Below the pieces are notes generated by a model. It worked only from the letters and a program-made list of their open reading frames with translations. It was not told the origin of the DNA and searched no databases. Below are positions 26,211 to 35,630 of a stretch of 64,000 bases of DNA, piece by piece. Origin of the DNA: Vulcanimicrobiota bacterium (GTDB lineage Bacteria; Vulcanimicrobiota; Vulcanimicrobiia; Vulcanimicrobiales; Vulcanimicrobiaceae); NCBI GenBank assembly GCA_013036095.1, contig JAAXCW010000004.1, positions 62,001 through 126,000 of the forward strand. The letters are read 5' to 3'. Positions within the stretch are counted from its first letter, which is position 1; each line of letters opens with the position of its first letter. Both the position numbers and the translations under genes were made by a program.

Positions 26211-27361
26211 TTATCCGTGCGGGAATGCTTTACGACGGCTCGCTCGATGAGCCGCGAAAAAATGTCGATCTTCTGATCGAAGACGGCATCGTGCGCGAGC
26301 TGCGCGAAGCCGGCGGCAAATGCGACCACGAAGCGGCGTGTGTTACACCGGGGCTCGTCAACGCGCACGCGCATTTGGAGATGAGCGGCGAACCCGATCC
26401 GATGTCGGCGATTCAGGCGATGCCGCCGCTCGAGCGTATGCTGCGCGCGGTCGAAAACGCGCAGAAAGCGCTGCGCGCGGGAGTGACGACCATTCGCGAG
26501 CCCGGTGGATCCGAAGCGATCGCGATCCGCATTCGTGACGCGGTCAACGAAGGACGCATGGCGGGTCCGCGCATTTCGGCGGCCGGCTTCATCTTATGCA
26601 TGACCGGCGGCCACGGATGGTTCATGGGCCGCGAAGTTGACGGCCCGTGGGACGCGCGCAAGGCCGTGCGCGAACAGCGCAAGGCCGGCGCCGATTGCAT
26701 CAAACTGATCGCGACGGGCGGCGTGCTGACCAAAGGCGCGGTCCCCGGCTTAGCGCAGCTGCTCGAAGAGGAGATGCGCGCCGCCTGCGAAGAGGCGCAC
26801 CGTCATCAGATGCGCGTCGCCGCGCACGCTATTGGAACGCAGGGTATAAAGGATGCGCTGCGCGCCGGAGTCGATTCGATCGAGCACGGGCATATGCTCG
26901 ACGATGAAGCGCTTCAACTCTTCGCAAGCACCGGAGCGTATCTCGTGCCGACGCTGACCGCGCCGACCTGCATCGTCGAACATGCCGAAAAAGGCGGCCA
27001 GCCTGAGTACGTCGTGCGCAAAGCGCGTGAAGTCAGCGAGCACATGCTGAAAAATATTCGCCGTGCTTTCGAAGCGGGCGTGAAGATCGCGGGCGGTTCG
27101 GACGCCGGAACGCCGTTCAACTACCACGACGCCTACGCCGAAGAAGTGATCCTCATGCAGAAACTGCTCGGCATGTCCGCACAGGAAGCGCTGCATGCGG
27201 CGACGGCAACAGCCGCCGAGCTGATCGGTCTGCACCGAGGCGTGCTCGCAGCCGGCGAGCCCGCCGATCTGCTCTTGCTGGATCGCGACGCCGGAAAAGA
27301 CCTGACGACGCTGCGCGCTCCGCGCGCAGTATTTAAAGCCGGCGTCAGCGCCGGCGCATGA
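26207..27361 (+). CDS. amidohydrolase family protein (imidazolonepropionase/prolidase-like)
   Basis: 384 aa. Metal ligands: NAHAHLEMSG (HxH in strand 1), a lysine in DCIKLIATGG that could be carbamylated, AAHAIG, IEHGHMLDD, and GSDAGTPF. This matches the amidohydrolase branch that includes imidazolonepropionase-like and Xaa-Pro dipeptidase (Sgx9260-like) enzymes; substrates there are N-acyl or N-methylphosphonate amino acid derivatives. It is coupled to mvaB-like HMG-CoA lyase upstream and to the glycosyltransferase downstream, but neither explains its substrate. Confidence 0.87.
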   Translation: MIIRAGMLYDGSLDEPRKNVDLLIEDGIVRELREAGGKCDHEAACVTPGLVNAHAHLEMSGEPDPMSAIQAMPPLERMLRAVENAQKALRAGVTTIREPGGSEAIAIRIRDAVNEGRMAGPRISAAGFILCMTGGHGWFMGREVDGPWDARKAVREQRKAGADCIKLIATGGVLTKGAVPGLAQLLEEEMRAACEEAHRHQMRVAAHAIGTQGIKDALRAGVDSIEHGHMLDDEALQLFASTGAYLVPTLTAPTCIVEHAEKGGQPEYVVRKAREVSEHMLKNIRRAFEAGVKIAGGSDAGTPFNYHDAYAEEVILMQKLLGMSAQEALHAATATAAELIGLHRGVLAAGEPADLLLLDRDAGKDLTTLRAPRAVFKAGVSAGA

Positions 27362-28515
27362 ATCTTTCCGGACTCCGCGTCGCGGTTCTCGCGCCGATCA
27401 CGTGGCCCACGCCGCCGCCCGGATACGGGCCGTGGGAGCAAGTGGCTTTCAATATCGCCGACGGCATGCGCCGCCGTGGCGCCGACGTTACGCTCTTCGC
27501 GACCGGCAACTCCGCGTTCGAAGGGAAGCTCGAGTCGGTCGTGCCTTGCGGGATCGGCGAAGATCCGCATCTGAACGGCGAGGTTTTTTCGGCGCTGCAC
27601 GTGGGACGGCTCTTCGAGCGCGCTGCCGATTTCGATCTCATTCACAACAATCTCGACTGGAAACCGATGACGTACGCGCTCGGCACGAAAGCGCCGCCGC
27701 TGCTCACGACGATTCACGGCTTCTCGAGTCCGCAGATTCTGGCCGCATACTACGCGTGCGCGTGGCGCAGCTTCTTCTGCTCGATCAGCGACGCCGATCG
27801 CGATCCGGGCCTAAGCTATTTAGCGACGACGTACAACGGGATCGATCCGTCCGGGTTTAGCTTCAAAGAAAAACCCGGCGAGTATCTGGTCTTTCTCGGC
27901 CGCTTCCATCCCGAAAAAGGCGCGCACCTCGCGATCGAGATCGCCAAGCGCACCGGGAAGCAGTTGAAGATGGCGGCGATTCCCCAGGACGAGCGGTACT
28001 TTCACGACGAGATCGAACCGCACATCGACGGCGAACAGATTCAGTTTCTGGGCGAAGTGCAGCGCGAGGCGCGCAACGAGCTGCTAAGCAACGCACTCGC
28101 GCTCGTGCACATGAATACGCGCCCGGAGCGATTCGGTTTGACGCTGGTGGAAGCCATGGCGTGCGGAACGCCGGTGCTCGGTTCGCGCTTGGGATCCGTT
28201 CCCGAAATCGTCGTGGACGGCGCTACCGGGTTTTTATGCGACAACGTCGAGCAGGCCGTGCAGAAGGTTTCGCAACTCGCGTCGCTGGATCGCAAGGCCT
28301 GTCGCGCTCGCGTTGAGGAGCAGTTTACGGTCGAGCGGATGGTCGACCGGTATTCGGACGCTTACGCGGCCGCGCTGGAGCAAAAACTCCCGCCGGCGCC
28401 GGCGCCCGAGCAGTTGCGCTGGCGCGAACACGACTGGTGGGACAGACCAATGGCTTTCACGGATATTCCGCCCAAGCCAAAAACTCAGCCGCTACTGCCG
28501 CTTAAGTCGAGCTAA
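27358..28515 (+). CDS. glycosyltransferase family 4 protein
   Basis: 385 aa GT-B fold. N-terminal domain RVAVLAPITWPTPPPGYGPWEQV, LIHNNLDWKPM, TIHGF; C-terminal domain YLVFLGRFHPEKGAHLAIEIAK, and the nucleotide-sugar motif RPERFGLTLVEAMACGTPVLGSR (ExxxxxE type: E in PERFGL and VEAMA). Group 4 members retain the sugar's anomeric configuration and make trehalose, mannosides or lipid glycosides. The donor is not predictable. ATGA overlap with the preceding gene. No export signal. Confidence 0.9.
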   Translation: MNLSGLRVAVLAPITWPTPPPGYGPWEQVAFNIADGMRRRGADVTLFATGNSAFEGKLESVVPCGIGEDPHLNGEVFSALHVGRLFERAADFDLIHNNLDWKPMTYALGTKAPPLLTTIHGFSSPQILAAYYACAWRSFFCSISDADRDPGLSYLATTYNGIDPSGFSFKEKPGEYLVFLGRFHPEKGAHLAIEIAKRTGKQLKMAAIPQDERYFHDEIEPHIDGEQIQFLGEVQREARNELLSNALALVHMNTRPERFGLTLVEAMACGTPVLGSRLGSVPEIVVDGATGFLCDNVEQAVQKVSQLASLDRKACRARVEEQFTVERMVDRYSDAYAAALEQKLPPAPAPEQLRWREHDWWDRPMAFTDIPPKPKTQPLLPLKSS

Positions 28516-28559
28516 CGTCAGCCACCAATCCTATGCCGATCACCGGTGCGCCGCACCGC

Positions 28560-28886
28560 TCATGATCCAGCTCGACTGCATGTGAACGCCGAGGGGTCAG
28601 GGATCGGCATCCAGCGATTCTCGTGCCAATATGCACTCTGGAAGATCTTTAGAACGCTATTGCGCAACCGAATCGGGCTTTGGGATACGCCGCCGTCGCT
28701 AAAATACTGGTATAAGTAATTTTGTCGAATCCAGTAACGGAATCGAACCGGCGTCGGCTTGCCAAGGATCTCTGCCATGCTCCCCGCATTGGTCGAAGAG
28801 AACGCAAACTGGAACCGTATGTGCGGTTCTTGTGCGTCAGTACAACTCCAGATCCCCACGATAGAGCTCATCAATATAGCAATCAT
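28560..28886 (-). CDS. possible orphan 108-aa protein in an AT-richer gap
   Basis: The stretch 28516-28890 holds no clear gene. The only sizeable frame begins with a short hydrophobic run (IAILMSSIVGIWSC) that could be a signal or lipobox, and continues with aromatic-rich sequence (RFRYWIRQNYLYQYF). Base composition is visibly lower in GC than the flanking genes, no good ribosome site is present, and I recognise no family. It may be an orphan, a decayed gene or chance. Confidence 0.3.
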   Translation of the reverse strand: MIAILMSSIVGIWSCTDAQEPHIRFQFAFSSTNAGSMAEILGKPTPVRFRYWIRQNYLYQYFSDGGVSQSPIRLRNSVLKIFQSAYWHENRWMPIPDPSAFTCSRAGS

Positions 28887-28890
28887 AGTG

Positions 28891-30051
28891 CTAGACCGTA
28901 ACCTGAGCAGTTTCGTCGGCTGAGTCGGTCCAACGCAAGAGCGCTCGCGCTTCGCGGGCGCGCGCGATCTCGCGGTCGGTCACCGGACCGTCCAACAGCA
29001 TCGTAAAGTGCCCCATCTTGCGGCGGTTAGGCGCGTGGCGCTTGCCGTAAACGTGCAGCACGATCGACGGATCCTTCAGCAATTGGTCGATGCCTTCGAG
29101 CGTGTTTCCGGTTCCCGTACCTAATATATTCACCATGATCGCGTTGCGCATCAGCTCCGGCGGGGAAAGCGGCAATCCGCAAATGGCGCGCACGTGCTGC
29201 TCGTATTGGGAACAGCGCGTCGCGTCGATCGTGTAATGGCCGCTGTTGTGCGGGCGCGGCGCGATTTCGTTCACCAGCAGATTTCCGCCGGTGACAAAAA
29301 ACTCGACGCAAAAGCTTCCCACGATCTCCAATGCCGCTGCGAGCCGCTCGGTAATCTCGCGGGCGTTGCCGGCGATCTCCGGTGAGACGCGCGCCGGCAC
29401 AAGTGAAAGCGAGAGGATGCCGGCATCGTGCTCGTTTTCCGCGGGCGGATAGGACACGATTTCACCCTTGGCGCTCCGCGCGCAGATGACGCTGATTTCG
29501 CGTTCGAACGGAACGAACCGCTCGAATATCAAGCGCGCACCGCCGGCTTCTTCCAACGCGGCGAGCGCGCCGCGCTCATCGCTCACGCGCCATTGGCCCT
29601 TGCCGTCATATCCACCGCTCACCGTTTTGAGAACGGCGGGATACCCGATGCGTTCGCCGGCTGCACGCACGTCGCCAACCGACGAAACCTCCGCGAAGTC
29701 CGCCACCGGCGCGCCGCTATCGCGCGCAAATGTTTTTTCGGCGATACGATCCTGAGTGATCTGCAGGACAAGGCTGCTCGGCGAAACGGAATACCCGCGC
29801 TCTTCCAGCCGGCGGATCGATTCTATCGCGATGTTTTCAAACTCGTAGGTCACCACGTCGGTGTGCGCTCCAAGCCGCTCGATGGCGTCGAAATCATCGT
29901 ATTGGGCGACGATCTGCTCGTCGGCAACCTGTCCGCATGGCGAACGCGGCTGCGGATCGAGCGCGATGACGTCGTATCCCATCCGTTTGGCGTCGAGCGC
30001 AAACATGCGGCCGAGCTGGCCGCCGCCGATAACGCCGATGGTGCGGATCAC
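28891..30051 (-). CDS. purK: N5-carboxyaminoimidazole ribonucleotide synthase
   Basis: 386 aa ATP-grasp enzyme that carboxylates AIR with bicarbonate and [49 protein letters not shown], and the ATP-grasp core [29 protein letters not shown] with [15 protein letters not shown] are all canonical. It directly follows purE (ATGA overlap), giving the two-step bacterial route AIR to CAIR. Confidence 0.95.
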   Translation of the reverse strand: MIRTIGVIGGGQLGRMFALDAKRMGYDVIALDPQPRSPCGQVADEQIVAQYDDFDAIERLGAHTDVVTYEFENIAIESIRRLEERGYSVSPSSLVLQITQDRIAEKTFARDSGAPVADFAEVSSVGDVRAAGERIGYPAVLKTVSGGYDGKGQWRVSDERGALAALEEAGGARLIFERFVPFEREISVICARSAKGEIVSYPPAENEHDAGILSLSLVPARVSPEIAGNAREITERLAAALEIVGSFCVEFFVTGGNLLVNEIAPRPHNSGHYTIDATRCSQYEQHVRAICGLPLSPPELMRNAIMVNILGTGTGNTLEGIDQLLKDPSIVLHVYGKRHAPNRRKMGHFTMLLDGPVTDREIARAREARALLRWTDSADETAQVTV

Positions 30052-30533
30052 AGCTTGGTGGAAACGACCGAATCGTGCATGCGCCGCACGAACTCTTCCA
30101 ATCGCGTTTTGAGTTTGGCGTCGTTTAGCGCGAGAATGCGCGCCGCCAGCAGTGCTGCATTGGTGGCGTTGCCGATCGCCATCGCGGCAACGGGCACGCC
30201 TTTGGGCATCTGCGCGATCGAAAGCAGCGAATCCATTCCGCCGAGAACCTTTGAATGAACGGGCACGCCGATCACGGGCAGCAGCGTCTTGGCGGCGGTC
30301 ATGCCGGGCAAATGCGCGGCTCCGCCCGCACCTGCGATGATCACGCGCACGCCGCGCCGTTCGGCGCCTTCGGCGTAAGCGTACATTTCATCGGGAGTGC
30401 GGTGCGCGGAAACGACTTTGAGTTCGAACGGAATTTCCAGGTCTTGCAGCGTGTCGCGCGCGTCGGCCATCGTTTCGAGATCTGACGAACTTCCCATAAT
30501 GATCCCGACCAAAGGCGCTTGCGAATCAGCCAC
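30048..30533 (-). CDS. purE: N5-carboxyaminoimidazole ribonucleotide mutase
   Basis: 161 aa class I PurE that converts N5-CAIR to [17 protein letters not shown] near residue 10, [18 protein letters not shown] with the catalytic histidine, [28 protein letters not shown] and LDSLLSI-like [15 protein letters not shown] are all present. First gene of a purEK pair, divergent from the GH5-like gene. Confidence 0.96.
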   Translation of the reverse strand: MADSQAPLVGIIMGSSSDLETMADARDTLQDLEIPFELKVVSAHRTPDEMYAYAEGAERRGVRVIIAGAGGAAHLPGMTAAKTLLPVIGVPVHSKVLGGMDSLLSIAQMPKGVPVAAMAIGNATNAALLAARILALNDAKLKTRLEEFVRRMHDSVVSTKL

Positions 30534-30592
30534 GCGGCGGCCTTCTCCCCGCCTCCAAGAGCGCCCTCGCGTTTTTTGGAGAAAGACGACGC

Positions 30593-31762
30593 GTGGCTGA
30601 ATTCGTGCTCGGCATCAACTATTGGCCCCGCCGCAGCGCAATGTATATGTGGCGCCGGTTCGATCTGGGCGAGCTGCGGGAAGATTTCGCGCGCATTCGC
30701 GGGTTGGGTTTGGACGTCGTGCGCTTCTTCATCGGCTGGGATGAATTTCAGCCCGCGCCCGACCGGGTCGACCACCAGATGCTCGAGCGGCTCGACGCGC
30801 TGATGGATGCGCTGGCAAACGCGCGCTTGCGCGCGATGCCCAGTCTCTTCACCGGGCACATGAGCGGCGTGAACTGGCTGCCCGAGTGGACGCTCGAGCG
30901 CTCACGTCCCGCCGGACGCTTTCGCACGCTGAGCGCAGGACGCGAGCTGCCGTGGGGAGCCGGCGATATTTACTCGGGTCCGATCTTTGAAGCGTCACGC
31001 GTGCTGGCAAGAACGATCGGTGCGCGTTACCGCAATCATCCGGCACTGCTGATGTGGGATCTCGGCAATGAGTTCAGCAACTTGCGCATTCCGTCATCGC
31101 CGCAAGCCGCCGGCGAATGGAGCGCGCGGCTGACGGGCGACTTAATTGAAACGTCTGACGCCGGTGTGACCGCGGGAAACCATTCCGAAGACCTCATCCA
31201 AGATCGCAACTTTCGCTTCGATGCTTTTTGCAAACCGCTGGTCTGCGCGGTGATGCACGGCTATTCGGTTTATGCCGATTTCGCGCGCAGCCGCACCGAC
31301 CCGAACGTCGTACCGTTCCTGTGCCAGCTCATGCAGTCGCTTTCAGGCAAGGCCGTACTGTTCAACGAGTTCGGCAACCCGGGCTGTCCGAGGGACGGCT
31401 CTGCGGCCGGCAGCGCGTTTGCGTGTTTGAATGAAGACGAAATGGCGCGTTACGCTTACGGAGTGCTCGACCGCCTGCATCGCTGCGGCGCGCTGGGTGC
31501 GTTCTGGTGGTGCTGGGCCGACTATGCCAAATCGCTGCGCGGAACACCGCCCTTCGATCGGGCGCCGCACGAGCTGAACTTCGGCCTCATTCGCGACGAT
31601 GGGTCGGAAAAACCGGTCGCGGGCGTGCTCAAAGCGTTTGCGGCGGAAAACCGGCAGGCGCTCGCGCCTCCCCCGTCCATCGCCCGCGAAAGTTCGTGGT
31701 TTCAAACGCTGCCGGACGGGGTGAAGGCCGCCTACGGCGCGTACGCCTCCACGCATGCCTGA
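30593..31762 (+). CDS. glycoside hydrolase family 5-like protein
   Basis: 389 aa TIM barrel resembling GH5/cellulase and beta-mannanase families. [15 protein letters not shown] at strand 1, [25 protein letters not shown] (putative acid/base glutamate after strand 4) and [12 protein letters not shown] (putative nucleophile after strand 7), WWCWADY near the end. No signal peptide, so it would act in the cytoplasm unless exported by an unusual path. The start overlaps the upstream end region of purE's promoter; the frame is well supported. Substrate unknown. Confidence 0.82.
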   Translation: MAEFVLGINYWPRRSAMYMWRRFDLGELREDFARIRGLGLDVVRFFIGWDEFQPAPDRVDHQMLERLDALMDALANARLRAMPSLFTGHMSGVNWLPEWTLERSRPAGRFRTLSAGRELPWGAGDIYSGPIFEASRVLARTIGARYRNHPALLMWDLGNEFSNLRIPSSPQAAGEWSARLTGDLIETSDAGVTAGNHSEDLIQDRNFRFDAFCKPLVCAVMHGYSVYADFARSRTDPNVVPFLCQLMQSLSGKAVLFNEFGNPGCPRDGSAAGSAFACLNEDEMARYAYGVLDRLHRCGALGAFWWCWADYAKSLRGTPPFDRAPHELNFGLIRDDGSEKPVAGVLKAFAAENRQALAPPPSIARESSWFQTLPDGVKAAYGAYASTHA

Positions 31763-32015
31763 ATCGGAGTTCGAAGCCGCCCTCGAGCCGGTCGCGCGCC
31801 GCATGGAACGCGTCAAATTGCCGGCGAGCTTCCTTCGCGAGCTCCTCGCGGAGGGCGCAGAAATACAGTTAGGTGAGACGGCGATGCGTTGGGCGGGTAT
31901 GCCCAATAAGAACGAGCGGGCGGCGCTGACCGAGGCGCTAGGCGCTCTGACCGCTGCCGGTTTTTTGGAACCTGTTGGAAAGGAAACATGGAAGGTCGTG
32001 CGATCCGCGGAGTAG
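31755..32015 (+). CDS. small helical protein of unknown function, 86 aa
   Basis: An acidic, mostly helical 86-residue protein ([28 protein letters not shown]) that overlaps the GH5-like gene by eight bases and the following exported protein gene by 28 bases. The C-terminal GALTAAGFLEPVGKETWKVV looks like a winged-helix wing or beta hairpin. No family recognised. Overlap on both sides supports a polycistronic unit. Confidence 0.55.
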   Translation: MPESEFEAALEPVARRMERVKLPASFLRELLAEGAEIQLGETAMRWAGMPNKNERAALTEALGALTAAGFLEPVGKETWKVVRSAE

Positions 32016-32782
32016 TCGCCGGCGCGCTGTGCGCGCTCACCTTGTACGTTGCGCGCGCGGCGGTTGTAACGGAGACCGGACAGTACGCGCAAGCGCAGGG
32101 TCAGGCAAAAATCACCTCGCGCCTTTCCCTCACCGAGGGCTCCTTGGGTACGCAAACGCTGGCGCTGGCGCAGTACCCGCTGCATTCGAACTCGCCGCTG
32201 AAGCGGTATGCGCTAACCGAAGGCGAGATGATGCATGTCGTCGTCGTGCGCGACGATTTTCAAACGTTCGGTCACCTGCATCCGTTGCCGTCGCAAAGCG
32301 GCACATTCAGGCTTCCGGTGCGGCTCGAACGCGGCCACCGGTACTATGCCTACGTCTCCTCGCAGCCGGCCGGACTTCCCGAGCAGGTTTTCCGTTTCGT
32401 ATTGCAGTCCGGAACCGCGACTCACAATCTGACGACGACGGTGCGGGGTCCGTCGACTCGCGTGCGAACCGGACCCTACGTGGTTTTTCTCGATCAGACG
32501 CGCCTGCGTGCTATGCGTAAGCAGTCGATCACTGTCGACATCAACCGCGATGCGCATTCGCCCGGCGTGGCCGCGCCCTATCACGTCGCGTGGGTCCGCG
32601 CGATTCTCGTCAACACGTCATCACTCACCTACGCGCATATTGACGGCGCGAACGCACGCGGCATCTGTTGCGAATACGCGCTGGTCGCGCCGCCGCTCTC
32701 CAAAGGTCTCTACAAGATGTGGCTGCAGTTCAACGACGGCAGCTCGGTGTACACGGCGCCGTTTACGTTCGCCGCGCGATAG
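31988..32782 (+). CDS. exported protein of unknown function with an HLHP motif
   Basis: 264 aa with an N-terminal hydrophobic segment (GVVAGALCALTLYVARA). The mature region has LTEGEMMHVVVVRDDFQTFGHLHPLPSQSGTF, a motif shared by secreted proteins of the FixH/YtkA-like beta-sandwich type that often sit near copper or iron homeostasis genes, and a second beta domain with a CC pair (RGICCEYAL). Its 3' end overlaps znuB by 20 bases on the other strand. Function unknown; a metal role is speculation from the motif and neighbours. Confidence 0.65.
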   Translation: MEGRAIRGVVAGALCALTLYVARAAVVTETGQYAQAQGQAKITSRLSLTEGSLGTQTLALAQYPLHSNSPLKRYALTEGEMMHVVVVRDDFQTFGHLHPLPSQSGTFRLPVRLERGHRYYAYVSSQPAGLPEQVFRFVLQSGTATHNLTTTVRGPSTRVRTGPYVVFLDQTRLRAMRKQSITVDINRDAHSPGVAAPYHVAWVRAILVNTSSLTYAHIDGANARGICCEYALVAPPLSKGLYKMWLQFNDGSSVYTAPFTFAAR

Positions 32783-33596
32783 CGAGCCGGACTTGCTTGC
32801 CGCCGACCGCGGCAAAAAAGAGCACCGTAGCGACCAGCACGATCGTGGCGCCGCTCGCGCTGGCTAGATAATACGACAAATAGAGGCCGCCTACCGCGCA
32901 GAGCGCTCCGAAAAACGCCGAGAGCGCCATCATCGGCGCGAAGCGGTTCGTCAACTGGTAAGCGGCTGCCGCGGGCGTCACCAGCAACGCCGCCACCAAA
33001 ATGATGCCGACGGCTTGCAGTGAGATGATGATTGTGAGCGCGACCAGCACCAGCAGCACGTACTCGATGGCGTTGGCATTCATGCCGCTGGCTTGAGCGA
33101 CGACCGGATCGAACGAGGTGTAGAGCAGCGAGCGAAAAAGCAGCGTCGTCACGATGCCCACGACGAGCGCGAGCGCCACGATCATGATCACGTCCTGCGG
33201 GCCGACCGAAAGAATATCGCCGAATAAAAAACTTTGCAGGTCAACGGAGTACGTCCGCTGGCGGCTCATCAGAAAAATGCCAAGCGCAAAAGCGCCCGTG
33301 AAGAGGACGCCTATGGTCGTATCGAGCGAGATGCGCCCGCGGCGATGCACGAACCCAATGCCCAGTGCCGTGATCACGGCCACGACTCCCGCTCCCAGAT
33401 AAAAATTCGTTCCGCGCAGATAGGCGATCACGATGCCGGCGAACGACGCATGCGCGATGCCGTCGCCGATGAACGCCAGCTTTCGCAAAATGACGTAGGT
33501 CCCCATCGTCGCGCACAAGATGCCGACGAGGACCGCCGTCAAGAAAGCGCGCTGCATGAACGCGTAGTGAAACGGCGCGATCAAATGTTCGATCAT
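32763..33596 (-). CDS. znuB: metal ABC transporter permease (ZnuB family)
   Basis: 277 aa from ATG 33596 with about eight membrane segments. Family marks are FMQRAFLTAVLVGILCATMGTYVILRKLAFIGDGIAHASFAGI, here best seen in its core RKLAFIGDGIAHASF, FGDILSV, LQAVGIILVAALLVTPAAAAYQL. Imports Zn2+ (or Mn2+) with ZnuC and ZnuA. ATGA overlap with znuC. The operon begins with a Fur-family regulator, so zinc is most likely. Confidence 0.92.
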   Translation of the reverse strand: MIEHLIAPFHYAFMQRAFLTAVLVGILCATMGTYVILRKLAFIGDGIAHASFAGIVIAYLRGTNFYLGAGVVAVITALGIGFVHRRGRISLDTTIGVLFTGAFALGIFLMSRQRTYSVDLQSFLFGDILSVGPQDVIMIVALALVVGIVTTLLFRSLLYTSFDPVVAQASGMNANAIEYVLLVLVALTIIISLQAVGIILVAALLVTPAAAAYQLTNRFAPMMALSAFFGALCAVGGLYLSYYLASASGATIVLVATVLFFAAVGGKQVRLAIARRT

Positions 33597-34336
33597 CGAT
33601 CCGTACGCATATGTCCGTGCGTATGCGTATGCTCGCGAATTCCGGCGTATGCGCCGCTTTTTGCGACTTCGTCGGGCGTTCCGATAGCGATGACGCGCCG
33701 ATCGATAACGACCAGGCGATCGAACCATTCGTTGGCGCGATCGAGATCGTGCGTCGCCATGAGAACCGGGAGGCCGGCCGCGACGAGTTCGCGCACGACT
33801 TCACGCAGCGACTCTTCAGTTTGGTCGTCGACGCCCGTCGTCGGCTCATCGAGCAGCAGCACGCGGGGTTCTTGCGCGATCGCGCGCGCCACGAACGCGC
33901 GTTGCTGCTGTCCGCCCGAAAGCGCGGAAATGTGGCGGCCGGCGAGATCTTCCATGCGCAGTTGCGCGAGCGCGCGCTGCACGGCTTTGCGATCTTCATT
34001 TCCGAAGCGCCGGAACAAACCGAGCCGTGGAAAACGGCCCATGGCAACTACATCCCACACCGTTGCCGGAAAACTCCAATCGACGGCTTCGATCTGCGGC
34101 ACGTAGGCGATCGTGCCCGGCGGCAATTCGCGCGGTTCTTTGCCCAGCACGCAGACGCTTCCGGATGCCGCCGGCAGCAATCCCGCAATCGTTTTGAGCA
34201 GCGTCGATTTTCCGGAACCGTTCGGGCCGACGATTCCGAGCGCTTCACCGGAGCTTGCGGTCAGGCTAGCTCCGTCGAGTGCCAGTACGTTCTCATATCG
34301 AACCACCAAGTTCGATACGACGATGGCGTCGCTCAC
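33593..34336 (-). CDS. znuC: metal ABC transporter ATP-binding protein (ZnuC family)
   Basis: 247 aa ATPase: Walker A GPNGSGKSTLLKT, Q-loop YVPQ, signature LSGGQQQRAFVARAIA, Walker B VLLLDEPTTGVD, H-loop MATHDLD. The C-terminus ends in a histidine-rich tail (HTHTHGH) that could bind zinc at the cytoplasmic exit. Coupled to znuB and znuA by 4-base overlaps on both sides. Confidence 0.93.
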   Translation of the reverse strand: MSDAIVVSNLVVRYENVLALDGASLTASSGEALGIVGPNGSGKSTLLKTIAGLLPAASGSVCVLGKEPRELPPGTIAYVPQIEAVDWSFPATVWDVVAMGRFPRLGLFRRFGNEDRKAVQRALAQLRMEDLAGRHISALSGGQQQRAFVARAIAQEPRVLLLDEPTTGVDDQTEESLREVVRELVAAGLPVLMATHDLDRANEWFDRLVVIDRRVIAIGTPDEVAKSGAYAGIREHTHTHGHMRTDR

Positions 34337-35235
34337 TTCAGGGCTTTCACGATCACGCCCGTGTCGTAACGCAACATGCTGATGTAGTCGTGGACGCGCG
34401 CGTTGTTGGCGATCGAGTCGTCGTACAGATCGCTGACGGTTTTTATGCCGGCACTTTTGGCTAGCGCTTGCGCGATCTTCGGGCTGTATTCGGGTTCGGA
34501 AAAGACCGCGCGCACGTTATACTTGCGCGCCAGGTCAACAAGGCTCGCGATGTATGACGGATTGGGCTCTTGTCCCGGCGAGACTTCGATAACGCCGACC
34601 GTCCGGATGCCGAACCGGTCGTTATAGTACTGCCAAGCGTTATGAAAGACGATCATCGTGCGGCGCTGGGGCGGAACCGTCGCAATCGATTTCGCGATCT
34701 CATCTTGCAAAGCTACGAGCTTCTGCTGATAAACCGCTGCGTTGCGCCGATAGCCGGCAGCGTGTGACGGGTCCATTAAACTGAGCGCGCGCGCAACTTT
34801 GCCGGCGTACAAACTTGCGAGTACCGGATCCATCCAAAGATGCGGGTTATGATCGATGTGCTTCAAACCGTCCGAGAGGATGAGGATTCGCAAATTGGGA
34901 TTGCTCGCCGTCGAGATCGTGTGCTGCAGCCACACTTCGATACCGGTCCCGTTCTCGACGAGCAACTGCGCGTCGGCCAGGGTTGCGACATCTTGCGGCG
35001 TCGGCTGGTAGGTCTCCGGCGACGCGCCGATCGGGACGAGGTTATGCACGGTCACATACGATCCGCCGACGGCTTCGACAAATGAGTTCAGCGTCGAAAA
35101 CGTTGTGACGACCGCAATCTTGTCATGGTGAGCCCCCTGTGTCATCGTGAGCTTGTCGAAGGACCCCGAGCCTGTCGAGGGGCCGCACGAAATCAACCCT
35201 AAAGCGGCAAACGCAAAGACCACGCAAATTTTCAT
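34333..35235 (-). CDS. znuA: metal-binding lipoprotein of the ABC transporter (ZnuA family)
   Basis: 300 aa from ATG 35235 with signal and lipobox (VFAFAALGLISCG). Cluster A-I fold: VVTTFSTLNSFVEAVGGSY, DHNPHLWMDPVLAS, MIVFHNAWQYYNDRFG and VSDLYDDS supply likely ligands. The usual first ligand histidine (PHxYEP) reads PETYQP here, so one ligand is replaced by Glu. There is no histidine-rich loop. Just after the lipidated cysteine, about 18 residues (GPSTGSGSFDKLTMTQGA) are encoded by a dispersed palindromic repeat, and act as a linker before HHDK. Confidence 0.9.
   Translation of the reverse strand: MKICVVFAFAALGLISCGPSTGSGSFDKLTMTQGAHHDKIAVVTTFSTLNSFVEAVGGSYVTVHNLVPIGASPETYQPTPQDVATLADAQLLVENGTGIEVWLQHTISTASNPNLRILILSDGLKHIDHNPHLWMDPVLASLYAGKVARALSLMDPSHAAGYRRNAAVYQQKLVALQDEIAKSIATVPPQRRTMIVFHNAWQYYNDRFGIRTVGVIEVSPGQEPNPSYIASLVDLARKYNVRAVFSEPEYSPKIAQALAKSAGIKTVSDLYDDSIANNARVHDYISMLRYDTGVIVKALK
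35141..35187 (-). repeat. dispersed palindromic repeat, copy A, within znuA
   Basis: Shares GTCATC.TGAGC.TGTCGAAGGA with copies at 48361 and 57222. It lies in frame in znuA immediately after the lipobox cysteine and encodes PSTGSGSFDKLTMT, close to the PSTGSLRDRLRMT encoded by copy B. It has internal complementarity (GAGCCTGTCGAGGGG region). Confidence 0.65.
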
Positions 35236-35615
35236 CCGCACGCTCCGCAGGTGCCGAAAAACTCCATCTCGTGGTCGGCGAGTTTGAAACCGTGGTGGGA
35301 GCGCAATGCATTCGCAACGCTCTCGATTGCTTCGCACGAAACGTCTTCGACTTTGCCGCAGGTGTTGCAGACGGCGTGATGGTGATGCGATCGGTCGCAG
35401 ACGACGAATGTCGTCTCGCCGCGCTCATCGACCCGCGCGCTCGCTTCGCCCTTGCCGGCGAGGAGATCGAGGGTCCGGTAAACCGTGGAGAGCGATACGC
35501 TGGTGCGGGATTTACGCAGAATCGCGTGGATTTCAGCCGCGGAAAGGTAGCGCTTCTCGCGCCGGAGCACGGCCGAGACCTGCTCCCGTGGCTTCGTGGA
35601 ATACGTGGTTCGCAT
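35232..35615 (-). CDS. zur: Fur-family transcriptional repressor, probably Zur
   Basis: 127 aa. N-terminal winged helix (SAAEIHAILRKSRTSVSLSTVYRTLDLL), a metal site in the HHHHAVCNTCGKVEDV segment (HHH and CxxC) and C-terminal CGACG, giving two CxxC pairs for the structural zinc. The sensory metal is inferred to be zinc because the gene is the first of a znuACB operon (4-base overlap with znuA). Upstream palindrome at 35631 is a fitting autoregulatory operator. Confidence 0.9.
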   Translation of the reverse strand: MRTTYSTKPREQVSAVLRREKRYLSAAEIHAILRKSRTSVSLSTVYRTLDLLAGKGEASARVDERGETTFVVCDRSHHHHAVCNTCGKVEDVSCEAIESVANALRSHHGFKLADHEMEFFGTCGACG

Positions 35616-35630
35616 CTGAGCCTAATTTGC

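Noticed and set aside
28715-28775. tRNA-like T-arm string (GGTTCGATTCC) on the minus strand
   Set aside because: The T stem does not pair beyond three bases and no acceptor, D or anticodon arm can be drawn around it.
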